The notes beneath the pieces are model-generated. The model was not told the DNA's origin. It worked only from the letters and a program-made list of their open reading frames with translations, and ran no database searches. Both the position numbers and the translations under genes were made by a program. 50,203 nucleotides of DNA from Candidatus Poribacteria bacterium (lineage in GTDB: Bacteria; Poribacteria; WGA-4E; WGA-3G): the NCBI GenBank assembly GCA_022828145.1, contig JAJEJA010000066.1, positions 1 to 50,203 on the forward strand, read 5' to 3'. Positions 27,317 to 35,582 of the stretch are shown in pieces (the stretch's first letter is position 1; the number at the start of each line of letters is the position of its first letter).

Positions 27317-28141
27317 TCACTCCCACCGCGCCCAAGCAGAAGGGCTGACATAACCTTCATCAGCATAGGGATCATCGCCTGCAACGACGAACACACCACG
27401 ATAGTTACGTTGCCCTTTCCAACTCAGCCATGTAGCGGTACTGCAGTAATGGCTCACAAGAACGCGACGATAATTATTGCTCCGGTTTTTCTTTGAACGA
27501 TGCAAAAGATACCCATTGAAGAACAGGACACTACCGGCAGTCATCTCAATGGGGATTTCATCTGAATCATCAAATCCTTTTGCTTCGTGGCAACTGTCAA
27601 ACTCATCCCGTTTGTCGTGCGGAAACCGATCATATATCACCCCAGAACGATGACTATCTGGAAGTACCCATATACAACCATTCTCAACAGTTGCATCATC
27701 CAATGGAATCCATGCCCCCACAAGCGATCTATCCCGCGTAGGAATAGGATGCTCATCTTGATGCCAAGGGTTTCCAGTATGTCCAGGTACTTTACCTAAC
27801 ATCATAGACTGCATGCACTTCACACCACCATCCCAGAACGGTATATGTGCACCAACTATTTCCTGTAAAATCGCGCAAACCTTCGGATGTTCAACATACT
27901 TCCGAATTAGTGGACTAATAGTGTGTGGTTCACCGACACACATAATGCGATCTAAAATCTCAGTCTCGGTAGCAGTTTCATTGATATGGGGAATCGCAGC
28001 ACAGTCATATTCCCCTCTGAAGATTCTTAACATCTCATCCTTTATTTCGTCACATTCTTCAGGGGACACTACATCAGGGACCATCAAATAACCGTCATTA
28101 ATATAAGATTCTGCAAAACTATCTGGTGATGTATGCTTCAT
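27317..28141 (-). CDS. Phytanoyl-CoA dioxygenase (PhyH) family protein
   Basis: A 274-residue non-heme Fe(II)/2-oxoglutarate dioxygenase. The iron-binding HxD is in NPWHQDEH, the distal histidine in GYLLHRSKKNRS with the 2-oxoglutarate arginine nearby (YRRVLVSHY), and ENGCIWVLPDSHRSG is the typical PhyH strand. The substrate is unknown; this family is expanded in poribacteria and related groups. GGAG is 10 bases before the ATG. It is the last gene of a reverse operon with an isomerase (38 bases upstream) and a Gfo/Idh oxidoreductase, a set consistent with breakdown of a modified sugar or polyol. Confidence 0.9.
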   Translation of the reverse strand: MKHTSPDSFAESYINDGYLMVPDVVSPEECDEIKDEMLRIFRGEYDCAAIPHINETATETEILDRIMCVGEPHTISPLIRKYVEHPKVCAILQEIVGAHIPFWDGGVKCMQSMMLGKVPGHTGNPWHQDEHPIPTRDRSLVGAWIPLDDATVENGCIWVLPDSHRSGVIYDRFPHDKRDEFDSCHEAKGFDDSDEIPIEMTAGSVLFFNGYLLHRSKKNRSNNYRRVLVSHYCSTATWLSWKGQRNYRGVFVVAGDDPYADEGYVSPSAWARWE

Positions 28142-28179
28142 AATACAGATTCTCCATTTTTACCCAAGCTAATAAAATC

Positions 28180-28953
28180 TCAGCTTAGTATCATATCCCT
28201 AAATTTAAATGTGAAATCGCAGCTGCGTTTTATACTGCCAACATCTTGCATCTTGTATTGTATCACAAGGGGTCCTGAAAAACTGATTTCCTTCAATCCT
28301 ACAGCGAAAGTTTCAAAATCATAAGTCCCGCCTCCTGGCTCACCTCGATCACTTCCTGACACATGCACATCGCCTAAACAGGTTTTCATCGCTAATGCAG
28401 CAGTGTGTGGGTTGGCATTATCATTAAATAGGTGATATGTATCACACGTCAGATAAACAGGAAAATCGCTTGCAGCAACGAAATCGATACCCTCGCGATA
28501 GTTATCAAGCGGACACCCCTTCTGAAATTCAAGTGCGATTTTGATGTCGTTATCTTGGCAAGGTGGAGCCATTTCAGCCAGATTAGCTGCAAGCGTGTCC
28601 AGTGAATCTTGGCGCGAGACACCTTCTGATGGATTAACCCAAACACCAATAAATTCAGCATCAAATCTACATGCAACATCCAACACAATCTCAAAATGCC
28701 GCACTGCTTCATCTCTTTTTGTTGGTGTTGTCAGGATGTGATTCCCAAAACCGATTGTTGGTGCAACAAGCTTGTGTTTGTCAGCAAGTCTGACTGCATC
28801 CTCTATTTCGTTTGATGACATCTCTCCAAGAAATGCGTTATTCACGGGTATGTTAATACCTTCATATCCTGCGTCAGCAACAATTTGGAAGATTTCTGCG
28901 CGTTGGAATCTTCCCAATGTTCCAGAATATGGGTCATAACAGACAGGTAACAT
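28180..28953 (-). CDS. Sugar phosphate isomerase/epimerase-like TIM-barrel protein
   Basis: A 257-residue AP-endonuclease-2/xylose-isomerase-like barrel. It opens LPVCYDPYSG and includes AGYEGINIPVN, FIGVWVNP, IALEFQKG (likely metal-binding glutamate), YLTCDTYHLF (Asp/His metal ligands) and GDVHVSGSDRGEPGGGTYDF. It is the middle gene of the reverse operon, 52 bases downstream of the oxidoreductase and 38 upstream of PhyH. AAAGGA lies about 13 bases before the ATG. The substrate is not identifiable. Confidence 0.82.
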   Translation of the reverse strand: MLPVCYDPYSGTLGRFQRAEIFQIVADAGYEGINIPVNNAFLGEMSSNEIEDAVRLADKHKLVAPTIGFGNHILTTPTKRDEAVRHFEIVLDVACRFDAEFIGVWVNPSEGVSRQDSLDTLAANLAEMAPPCQDNDIKIALEFQKGCPLDNYREGIDFVAASDFPVYLTCDTYHLFNDNANPHTAALAMKTCLGDVHVSGSDRGEPGGGTYDFETFAVGLKEISFSGPLVIQYKMQDVGSIKRSCDFTFKFRDMILS

Positions 28954-29005
28954 AATGTCTACTATCCTTTCTATATTTCAAATGTCTTTTAAATTTCAAA
29001 GGCTT

Positions 29006-30046
29006 TTAATTAACGTAACCGATTTGTTCACGCCATGTATCTAACAGCTGCATGTTCCCCAGTGTATCATCCCAAGACATTGCGGGTGCTTGTCGGTCAT
29101 CAATATGGTTCGCAACCATTTCTGCTTCATAAGTGAAGAGGTCCCGGTCTGCCTCAACTATTATTTCCTTTGTTCCACCGCCTCCGTATGATTGAAGTAT
29201 GATTTTACTTGGTGGAAAGGATGTATCCAACGGCAAAGGCGTTCGCGCGCCTCTACAGGGTGATGAGGGTAACCAAGGATTTGGAATGCTGATGATTCCA
29301 CCTGAACCGTATATTGTTACACTGCTGCCGATATTGCAGGCAACTGCGGTACTGATTTCAGCAATAATATCGTTTTCAAATTTCAACGTAGCCGCTGCGA
29401 TATGATCAACACCTGTAGGTCCCAACACACCGTTGGCTTTCACGGAGATTGGGTCTAAGAACAGTCTGTTTGCTGCTGCTCCTGCTACTTTGCGTGCCAT
29501 GGAGGCGGAATAACACCCGACATCAAGAATACCCCCACCTCCCATTTCTCGATTGAATAACCTACTTTGCGGGTTGAAATTTGATTGAAAACCGAAGGAT
29601 GCACGGATAAATAGAACTTCACCTATTTCATCATTTTGTATCAATTCTACCATGCGTTGAATCTGCGGATGGCAACGATACATGAATGCTTCCATGAGAA
29701 ACACATCGTTTTCCTTAGCTGCATTGACCATTGACAACGCAATTTCATGATTGATACTGATAGGTTTTTCAACTAAGACATGTTTCTTAGCTTGAGCAGC
29801 TTTAATTGTCCACTCTGCATGGTGTGGATGAATAGTTGAAATATAGACAGCATCGATACTGTTATCAGACAAAAGTTCCTCATAGCTTCCGTAGTGATGT
29901 GGAATACCGAAATTATCTGCAAACTTTTCTGCACGTGAACTATCACGACTTGCAACGGCATATATCTTACCAGAATCAGTAAAACGCATACCGTTACAGA
30001 AAACGTGGGCAATACCACCCGGACCAATTATACCCCAATTTAACAT
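29006..30046 (-). CDS. Gfo/Idh/MocA family NAD(P)-dependent oxidoreductase
   Basis: A 346-residue Rossmann-fold oxidoreductase. The N-terminal nucleotide site is WGIIGPGGIAHVFCNGM and the conserved catalytic-lysine motif is LVEKPISIN, followed by AFMYRCHPQ. It is closest in style to the dihydrodiol/glucose-fructose oxidoreductase branch. Such enzymes oxidise or reduce a sugar hydroxyl at the C1-C6 positions. GGGGAG is well spaced before the ATG. It is the first gene of the reverse operon driven by the promoter at 30089-30117. Confidence 0.9.
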   Translation of the reverse strand: MLNWGIIGPGGIAHVFCNGMRFTDSGKIYAVASRDSSRAEKFADNFGIPHHYGSYEELLSDNSIDAVYISTIHPHHAEWTIKAAQAKKHVLVEKPISINHEIALSMVNAAKENDVFLMEAFMYRCHPQIQRMVELIQNDEIGEVLFIRASFGFQSNFNPQSRLFNREMGGGGILDVGCYSASMARKVAGAAANRLFLDPISVKANGVLGPTGVDHIAAATLKFENDIIAEISTAVACNIGSSVTIYGSGGIISIPNPWLPSSPCRGARTPLPLDTSFPPSKIILQSYGGGGTKEIIVEADRDLFTYEAEMVANHIDDRQAPAMSWDDTLGNMQLLDTWREQIGYVN

Positions 30047-30088
30047 AGACTATCTCCCCATCTAATGAGTTCTTTGTATTGATGATAC

Positions 30089-30117
30089 AGTATAACACGG
30101 AAAGTTTTTTATGGCAA
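30089..30117 (-). promoter_or_regulatory. Promoter for reverse Gfo/Idh-isomerase-PhyH operon
   Basis: Read on the minus strand, TTGCCA (30117-30112), a 17-base spacer and TATACT (30094-30089) lie 43 bases before the start codon. Confidence 0.5.
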
Positions 30118-30163
30118 TAGGTAGTGGAAGGAGTGCAAAAAATTACACACCCCTATTAAACTA

Positions 30164-30192
30164 TTGACTTTTAACGCAGATTAAAGTATAAT
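30164..30192 (+). promoter_or_regulatory. Sigma-70-type promoter for 30.3-32.3 kb genes
   Basis: TTGACT (30164-30169), a 17-base spacer and TATAAT (30187-30192) lie about 145 bases before the first ATG, divergent from the preceding promoter. The remaining long leader (30200-30330) shows no hairpin that I can support. Confidence 0.6.
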
Positions 30193-30338
30193 ACAATCTA
30201 ATAATTGCAAAGAGGTTACTAATAAAATATTTACTGTCAACATCTTCACTAACATCAACCTCAATTGTGAAATCAAATCAGATTTAAAGGAATACATTCT
30301 CAATTCACGTTAGAAAACTCATACACAGAAAGGAAAAC

Positions 30339-30584
30339 ATGGCAACGATTATCAAACAGAATACAACTGGAAAGAATTACTGCTTACTCGGTACAGGTTT
30401 TGGTGCTTTCCAATCTGCAAAACCGCATTTTATATTAGGTAACTGGGTCCCCGAAGTGAAAGAAGGTGAATACGCTTTGGTATGCGCTTGTGATAGTACG
30501 GGTAAGGTTTTTTGGATAGATGCCCAGGATATAACCGTCGTCAGCGTTGATGGACAAAATATAGGAGAATTAAATCTCGGTTAA
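30339..30584 (+). CDS. Unknown 81-aa protein
   Basis: A small protein, predicted soluble, beginning MATIIKQNTTGKNY. It has alternating hydrophobic strands (YALVCACDSTGKVFWIDAQD, ITVVSVDG) suggesting a small beta-barrel or SH3-like fold. No family recognised. AAAGGAAAAC precedes the ATG and a promoter lies upstream, so it is likely real. It precedes the 192-aa unknown and moeB genes in the same direction, and co-transcription is likely. Confidence 0.7.
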   Translation: MATIIKQNTTGKNYCLLGTGFGAFQSAKPHFILGNWVPEVKEGEYALVCACDSTGKVFWIDAQDITVVSVDGQNIGELNLG

Positions 30585-30663
30585 ATGAAGTTGACTCTTC
30601 ATCATGACAAGACTGAATTAGACACTGATAGCACATATTTTAGAAAGGAAACATATTTACCGG

Positions 30664-31242
30664 ATGGATTTACAGCAGATCAATATTAAGGTTTATGCAA
30701 CAGAGGATAGTGAAGTTAACTATACCAATTTTATCAAAGTCTTCAATCGTTGGATGGTAGAAGCGGATTCTGATGATTATCTGAATTACGCAGACTATTC
30801 ACATGTTGAGGCTGGACCCGGTGTCTTATTGATTTTGAAGCAGGAAAACTATAGCATTGACAGTGCATATCATGAACCCGGATTCCTCTATAACAGGAAG
30901 CATGAAGTAGAAGGTGATAACGCAGAGAAAATTCGCCTTGCACTCTCAGAAACTCTCACTAAATGTCAGCTGCTTGAGACATCTGAAGAATTGGAAAATG
31001 CTATACATTTCAAAGGAAATGACATTCTGTTTATGATTAACAATCGGAACATTGCACCGAATACTCCTGAAACAGCGGAAACGATTCAAGAACACCTTGA
31101 ACCTATACTGAAACAGATGTATGGTGATGATGATTTCCAGATAGAACGCACCTCTGAGGACACTCGCGAACGTTTTGCAGTGCGAATCTCCGCCAGTTCC
31201 GACAAACAGATTCCTGAACTTCTCTCCAATCTCGGAGGATAA
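30664..31242 (+). CDS. Unknown 192-aa protein upstream of moeB-like gene
   Basis: A soluble protein with no signal peptide. Its N-terminal half contains FIKVFNRWMVE, ADYSHVEAGPGVLLILKQENYSID and GFLYNRKHEVEG, which read like a conserved enzyme-like or binding domain. The C-terminal half is more helical and ends SNLGG. I do not assign a function. The final codons GGA GGA double as the Shine-Dalgarno for the downstream adenylyltransferase (ATG at 31244, one base after this stop), so translation is coupled. AAAGGAAAC lies about 15 bases before the ATG. Confidence 0.75.
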   Translation: MDLQQINIKVYATEDSEVNYTNFIKVFNRWMVEADSDDYLNYADYSHVEAGPGVLLILKQENYSIDSAYHEPGFLYNRKHEVEGDNAEKIRLALSETLTKCQLLETSEELENAIHFKGNDILFMINNRNIAPNTPETAETIQEHLEPILKQMYGDDDFQIERTSEDTRERFAVRISASSDKQIPELLSNLGG

Positions 31243-31243
31243 G

Positions 31244-32050
31244 ATGTATAATTTCACGAATGAACAGATCGAACGTTACAGTCGACACATTATCCTAAAA
31301 GAGGTAGGCGGAATAGGACAGACGAAGCTGCTTGAATCTAAAGTGTTACTGATCGGTGCAGGTGGACTCGGTTCTCCTATCGGAGTATACCTCGCAGCCG
31401 CAGGTGTCGGTAATATCGGTATTATTGATGATGATGTGGTTGACCTCAGTAACCTACAACGTCAAATTTTACACGGAACAAGTGATATCGGTATACCAAA
31501 AACAAAGTCCGCAGAAGCCAGTATCAGAGAGATGAACCCCGATGTGAAAGTCATCCCTTACAATGAACGTATCAACTCACAGAACGCTTTCCAAATTTTA
31601 GAACAATATGATCTGATTGTTGATGGCTGCGATAACTTCCCAACCCGTTATCTCATCAATGATGCATGTGTTATGCTCGGGAAACCGATCGTTCACGGCA
31701 GCATTTTCCAGTTTGAAGGACAGGTTACTGTGCTTTATCCTGGTAAAGGTCCGTGTTATCGATGCATATTTCGTGAACCACCACCAGAAGGTTTAGCACC
31801 GAGTTGTCAAGAGGCAGGTGTGTTTGGCGTGTTACCCGGTATCATCGGGACAATTCAGGCAGTTGAAGCGATCAAAGTGTTATTAGATATCGGTGAACCG
31901 TTGATTGGAACACTCCTACTATTCAACGCGTTGACGATGGAGTTTCAGCGACTCACACTCCGTCAAGATGATGACTGTCCAATGTGTGGTGAGAAACCGA
32001 CTATTACAGAACTGATGGATTATGAGGAATTTTGTGAAGTGCGGTTGTAG
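31244..32050 (+). CDS. moeB: MoeB/ThiF/HesA family adenylyltransferase (E1-like)
   Basis: This enzyme adenylates the C-terminal glycine of a ubiquitin-like sulfur carrier (MoaD or ThiS). Features are the nucleotide loop GAGGLGSP (38-45), aspartates around 62, R73 in NLQRQ, DGCDNFPTR (127-135), two zinc CxxC pairs (C171/C174 in CYRC and C245/C248 in CPMC) and candidate active-site C188 in LAPSCQEAGVFGVLPG. No rhodanese domain is fused. The 268-residue start at 31244 is chosen because GGAGG sits 7 bases upstream and the family N-terminus (NEQIERYSRHI) begins there. No carrier protein gene is recognised in the window, so MoeB versus ThiF is undecided. Confidence 0.88.
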   Translation: MYNFTNEQIERYSRHIILKEVGGIGQTKLLESKVLLIGAGGLGSPIGVYLAAAGVGNIGIIDDDVVDLSNLQRQILHGTSDIGIPKTKSAEASIREMNPDVKVIPYNERINSQNAFQILEQYDLIVDGCDNFPTRYLINDACVMLGKPIVHGSIFQFEGQVTVLYPGKGPCYRCIFREPPPEGLAPSCQEAGVFGVLPGIIGTIQAVEAIKVLLDIGEPLIGTLLLFNALTMEFQRLTLRQDDDCPMCGEKPTITELMDYEEFCEVRL

Positions 32051-32091
32051 ATGCTAATCAAGGATTTGTCAGCATAAGGAGAAACTACTCA

Positions 32092-32274
32092 ATGTATGAT
32101 GTTTCACAGGCTATTATAACGCTGGCTATTGTTATGGTATTCATCGCAGTAAAACTATTCCAAATCCACAAAACATTCAAGGTTCAGAATGAGCATTTAG
32201 CCGAAATTGCAAGGAATCTTGAACGTTTAATCTATTATGCCACGATTGATAGCAGGACTAAGCAAGACGAATAG
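32092..32274 (+). CDS. Small one-TM membrane protein
   Basis: A 60-residue protein with a single N-terminal transmembrane segment (about residues 7-24) and a short helical, charged C-terminus (EHLAEIARNLERLIYYA). AAGGAG is well placed before the ATG at 32092. It lies 41 bases after the moeB-like gene and before a strong terminator hairpin, so it is likely the last gene of that transcript. Family unknown. Confidence 0.65.
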   Translation: MYDVSQAIITLAIVMVFIAVKLFQIHKTFKVQNEHLAEIARNLERLIYYATIDSRTKQDE

Positions 32275-32295
32275 AGAACACAGAACATACAGAGT

Positions 32296-32334
32296 TTCAA
32301 ACCCATTGTAGATTCTATCTACAGTGGGTTTGAA
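32296..32334. terminator. Bidirectional terminator hairpin
   Basis: The 17-base arms start TTCAAACCCA and end with TGGGTTTGAA, with one T/G wobble and a 5-base loop TTCTA. The hairpin lies between the forward small membrane gene and the reverse aldehyde dehydrogenase and can serve both directions; the U-tracts are weak. Confidence 0.75.
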
Positions 32335-32353
32335 TTTATACAACAGTATTCAG

Positions 32354-33772
32354 TTAACCATCCAGATGGAAAATCGCCATCTTCAATTCAGTCATCTCTT
32401 CAATGGCATATTTGGGACCTTCTTTACCCATACCACTCTCTTTCACACCACCATACGGCATAAGATCCGCACGCCACTGTGTTCCCCAATTCACCATGAG
32501 GTTACCAGATTCGACTTCTCGGACAAATTTCATTGCCCAATCAACGTTCTGTGTAAAGATAGCTGCACTCAATCCATAGTTCGTATCATTAGCCAGAGCG
32601 ATTGCTTCGTCAATGTCGTTGACACGTGTCACGCCGACAGCAGGTCCGAACACTTCATCACAAGAGATTTTCATTTCTGGTTTGACATTCGCAAGGATCG
32701 CCGGTGTAACAAACTGATCCTGCTTATCTCCCCCTGTGAGGAGTTCAGCACCATCTGAAACCGCTTCCTGTATCCATTCAGTGACACGGGTAGCATCACC
32801 TTCTCGAATCATCGGTCCCATGCGAACACCATCTTCTAAAGGATTACCGATACCAATCTGGGATACTTCGGCTTGGAATGCATCTAAGAAGTCTCCGTAG
32901 ATTTTCTCGTGTGCGATGACGCGTTGGGTAGAGATACATACCTGTCCAGCATTAGAATATCCGGACGCTGCAGCAGCCTTTGCAACCTTTTCTGGATCAG
33001 CATCGGGCATGACGATGAGTGGCGAATTTGAACCGAGCTCCATCGTAACCCGTTTCAAACCGGCAACTTTACATATATGTTCACCAACATCACGGCTACC
33101 CGTAAAAGTAATTTTGCGAACACGTCTATCTTGACAAAGTGCATCTCCGATTTCTCCACCTGGACCTGTAAGACACTGTATGGCTTCTGGTGGTGTTCCT
33201 GCTTCTAAAAAGAGCTCAACTAATTTCAGAGCGGAGAGGGGTGTATCTGTTGCAGGTTTGATGATGATCGCATTGCCACCCGCAATCGCCGGACCAGCTT
33301 TGTGACAGACGAGGTGTAAAGGAAAGTTGAAAGGACTGATGCCGACCACGATACCACACGGAACACGGACAGTAAAACCCATCCTGTTTTTGACACCAGG
33401 TGCACCTTCAAGGGGGATAGTTTCACCCGTAACGCGTTTTGCTTCTTCAGCTGAAAGCGCGATGATCTCTGATGCGCGCGACGCTTCTCCGGTTGCTTCA
33501 GCGATTATCTTACCTTCTTCACGTGTTATAACTTCAGCCAGCTCATCTACTTTTTCCACCATTAAGTCTGCGACTTTACGCAGAATTTCATAACGTTCAT
33601 ATCCTGTCATCTCTGCCATGATCTTCGCACCACGTTCTGCGGTACGTATAGCAGTTTCAACGTCGCCTGCATCACCTTTAGGGACAGTGTCAACAACTGA
33701 ACCATCAAAAGGACTTAGGACGTCAATTTTGTTTGACTTATCAACCCATTCTCCACCAACATGCATTTGCAT
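32354..33772 (-). CDS. NAD(P)-dependent aldehyde dehydrogenase
   Basis: A 472-residue ALDH-superfamily enzyme oxidising an aldehyde to the acid. Landmarks are SPFNFPLHLVCHKAGPA and KPATDTPLSAL (coenzyme pocket), ITFTGSRDVG, the general-base glutamate in TMELGSNSP, the catalytic cysteine in GQVCISTQRV, and EVFGPAVGV. The usual GG after the catalytic-glutamate leucine is GS here, as in some lactaldehyde/GapN-type branches. The substrate is open; the operon context (enolase-superfamily enzyme upstream) hints at a sugar-acid or lactaldehyde-like aldehyde. GGAG precedes the ATG. It follows the LamG gene by 41 bases in the reverse operon. Confidence 0.92.
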   Translation of the reverse strand: MQMHVGGEWVDKSNKIDVLSPFDGSVVDTVPKGDAGDVETAIRTAERGAKIMAEMTGYERYEILRKVADLMVEKVDELAEVITREEGKIIAEATGEASRASEIIALSAEEAKRVTGETIPLEGAPGVKNRMGFTVRVPCGIVVGISPFNFPLHLVCHKAGPAIAGGNAIIIKPATDTPLSALKLVELFLEAGTPPEAIQCLTGPGGEIGDALCQDRRVRKITFTGSRDVGEHICKVAGLKRVTMELGSNSPLIVMPDADPEKVAKAAAASGYSNAGQVCISTQRVIAHEKIYGDFLDAFQAEVSQIGIGNPLEDGVRMGPMIREGDATRVTEWIQEAVSDGAELLTGGDKQDQFVTPAILANVKPEMKISCDEVFGPAVGVTRVNDIDEAIALANDTNYGLSAAIFTQNVDWAMKFVREVESGNLMVNWGTQWRADLMPYGGVKESGMGKEGPKYAIEEMTELKMAIFHLDG

Positions 33773-33813
33773 AATGCGTTATCTCCATTTCTGATTTAGC
33801 ACATGATGTGCGT

Positions 33814-34581
33814 TTATTTTTCAGTTTTTAGTAAACCCCAAGTAATAGTCGCTTTGCCTGTTGCTTCAACGGCAGCATAGTCAGTTAATCCGGTGTTCAT
33901 GACCGCGTTAACTTCTGCTTCAGAAAGTGCTTGTGTAAAGAACCCTACCTCGTCAAAAAGACCTGTTGCTGCAACATTTCCAGGACGTGCACCTATCCAC
34001 ATTGGAGATTCACTTGTATCAAGTGGTCCACTCGTTGCACTTTCAGCATCAAGTTTTCCATCTATAAACATCTGCACCTTACTTCCATCGTAGACTTTTG
34101 CTACATGGTGCCATTCGCCATCAGCGATTATTGTCTTTCCTGGTAAACGTGTTTCTTGACCGTTCACGTGCCACATAAACACGGGGTAATCATCTTGATG
34201 TATCCAGATATCAAGGTGCCGGACAAGCTTTTCCTCCGGCCACTTTTCACCGTTTCTCCATACGATATATTGCCATGAAGCAGCATTCAACTTCACCCAC
34301 GAGACAAACGTGTACGGATCTGCGTTGAAAACATCGTCGTGCTCTATCCAGACATAACTGTCTCCCCGTCCTGGAAATTCCAATGCCCCTCGGATTTTAC
34401 CGTCGTTAACCCATGTCAAAGAACCTTTTATTTCTCCATTGTGTCCACTGACAATATCTGTTACAGTACCCCCACTACCCTCATCAAATAACCATGCGCT
34501 TGCTAAGCCAAGTTTCACTGCATGTGCTGACGTGACAGCAATCCCTATAACTAAAATTAGACTCAAAAAGGTTGTTTTCAT
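33814..34581 (-). CDS. Exported LamG (concanavalin-A-like) domain protein, copy 1
   Basis: A 255-residue secreted protein. The signal peptide MKTTFLSLILVIGIAVTSAHA is followed by a LamG-3-type domain (ASAWLFDEGSGG, ALEFPGRGDSYVWIEH, YTFVSWVKL, EWHHVAKVYDGSKVQMFIDG, WIGARPGN, GLFDEVGFFTQALSEAEV) and the tail VEATGKATITWGLLK. The start at 34581 is preceded by AAAGGAG. The open frame continues 40 codons further upstream, but that extension is translation of a MITE-like repeat and is not part of the protein. It is a tandem paralogue of the 34774 gene and probably binds or senses extracellular glycans. Confidence 0.85.
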   Translation of the reverse strand: MKTTFLSLILVIGIAVTSAHAVKLGLASAWLFDEGSGGTVTDIVSGHNGEIKGSLTWVNDGKIRGALEFPGRGDSYVWIEHDDVFNADPYTFVSWVKLNAASWQYIVWRNGEKWPEEKLVRHLDIWIHQDDYPVFMWHVNGQETRLPGKTIIADGEWHHVAKVYDGSKVQMFIDGKLDAESATSGPLDTSESPMWIGARPGNVAATGLFDEVGFFTQALSEAEVNAVMNTGLTDYAAVEATGKATITWGLLKTEK

Positions 34582-34619
34582 CGCGTTTTCTCCTTTAATC
34601 GGTATCGTAAAATATAGTT

Positions 34620-34763
34620 TAACGTGAGTTTGATAAATGTAGCGCAAACTTTCCAGTTTGCGAAGATGTGCCACAAACTGAAAGTTTGTGCTACAATTCA
34701 CGCCTCTCGGATCCGAAATGGTTTGATTGAACGCAACCGAAATGATTAATCAAACCCACGTTA
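34620..34763. mobile_element. MITE-like element (copy A) with terminal inverted repeats
   Basis: A 144-bp non-coding element. Terminal repeats TAACGTGAGTTTGATAAAT (34620-34638) and ATTAATCAAACCCACGTTA (34745-34763) match inverted at 17 of 19 positions. Inside are two palindromes (GCAAACTTTCCAGTTTGC and CACAAACTGAAAGTTTGTG) that are also inverted copies of one another, so the whole can fold into a long hairpin. A nearly identical copy starts at 50073. It sits between the two LamG genes, in the promoter region of copy 1. Target duplications are not clear. Confidence 0.8.
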
Positions 34764-34773
34764 GTTTATTCAA

Positions 34774-35553
34774 TTATTGTGTTTTTAGATATGCCCATGT
34801 AGTTGTAACTTTACCCGCGGCTTCAACTTCTGCAAAATCCGATAAACCACTGTTTTTCACAACGTTTATTTCTTCTTCAGAAAGTGCTTGTGTAAAGAAC
34901 CCTACCTCATCAATAAGACCTGTTGCTGCTATACCTTCCGGACGCGCGCCAATCCATATAGGGGATTCATTGGTGTCCAAAGTGCCACCACTCGCTTTCT
35001 GATCTTCCAGTAACCCATCAATAAACATCATGACTTTATCCCCATCGTAGACTTTCGCGATGTGGTGCCATTTGTCATCTGTTATGACGGTCTTACCATC
35101 AAGTTGTCCTTTGTGTTGACCTGCAGTCCACATGAAGACTGGGTAACCTGCGTCATGTATCCAAATATCAATGTGTCGCACCTCTTCTGATTCGGGCCAA
35201 ACGTCTCCATTTCTCCAAACGATATATTGCCAAGAAGCAGGTTTTAACTTCACCCAAGCGACGAAGGTGTAACTTGCAGCATTGAATACATCTCTGTGCG
35301 GAATACGGATATAGCTATCACTCTTACCTGAGAACCTAATTGCACTACCAAATTTCCCGTAAAAGGTCCTACTTAATTTACCTACAATCTCACCATCATT
35401 TCTACCTACAACGTCTTTAATCTCATCACCCCTTCTTTCCTCAAATGTCCATGCACTGACCAAACCGAGTTTTCCAGCATGTGTACCAGCAGGTGTAGAA
35501 AAGACCAGAACACTGCAAGTGAATGTTATACTTAAGATTACTTTCTTTAACAT
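34774..35553 (-). CDS. Exported LamG (concanavalin-A-like) domain protein, copy 2
   Basis: A 259-residue secreted protein. The signal peptide (about 1-26) is followed by a LamG-3-type domain closely parallel to the 33814 protein (VSAWTFEERRGD, AIRFSGKSDSYIRIPH, YTFVAWVKLKPASWQYIVWRN, WHHIAKVYDGDKVMMFIDG, WIGARPEG, IDEVGFFTQALSEEEI), ending VEAAGKVTTTWAYLKTQ. It begins 29 bases after the enolase-superfamily gene, so it is likely in the same reverse operon. The Shine-Dalgarno is weak. The duplication predates the MITE insertion or the MITE landed between copies later. Confidence 0.85.
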   Translation of the reverse strand: MLKKVILSITFTCSVLVFSTPAGTHAGKLGLVSAWTFEERRGDEIKDVVGRNDGEIVGKLSRTFYGKFGSAIRFSGKSDSYIRIPHRDVFNAASYTFVAWVKLKPASWQYIVWRNGDVWPESEEVRHIDIWIHDAGYPVFMWTAGQHKGQLDGKTVITDDKWHHIAKVYDGDKVMMFIDGLLEDQKASGGTLDTNESPIWIGARPEGIAATGLIDEVGFFTQALSEEEINVVKNSGLSDFAEVEAAGKVTTTWAYLKTQ

Positions 35554-35582
35554 ATTCCGTTTATTATCTCTGCGTCGTCATC

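Noticed and set aside
34582..34701. 40-codon N-terminal extension of the LamG protein at 33814
   Set aside because: It is the translation of the MITE-like repeat; a good Shine-Dalgarno and signal peptide place the start at 34581.
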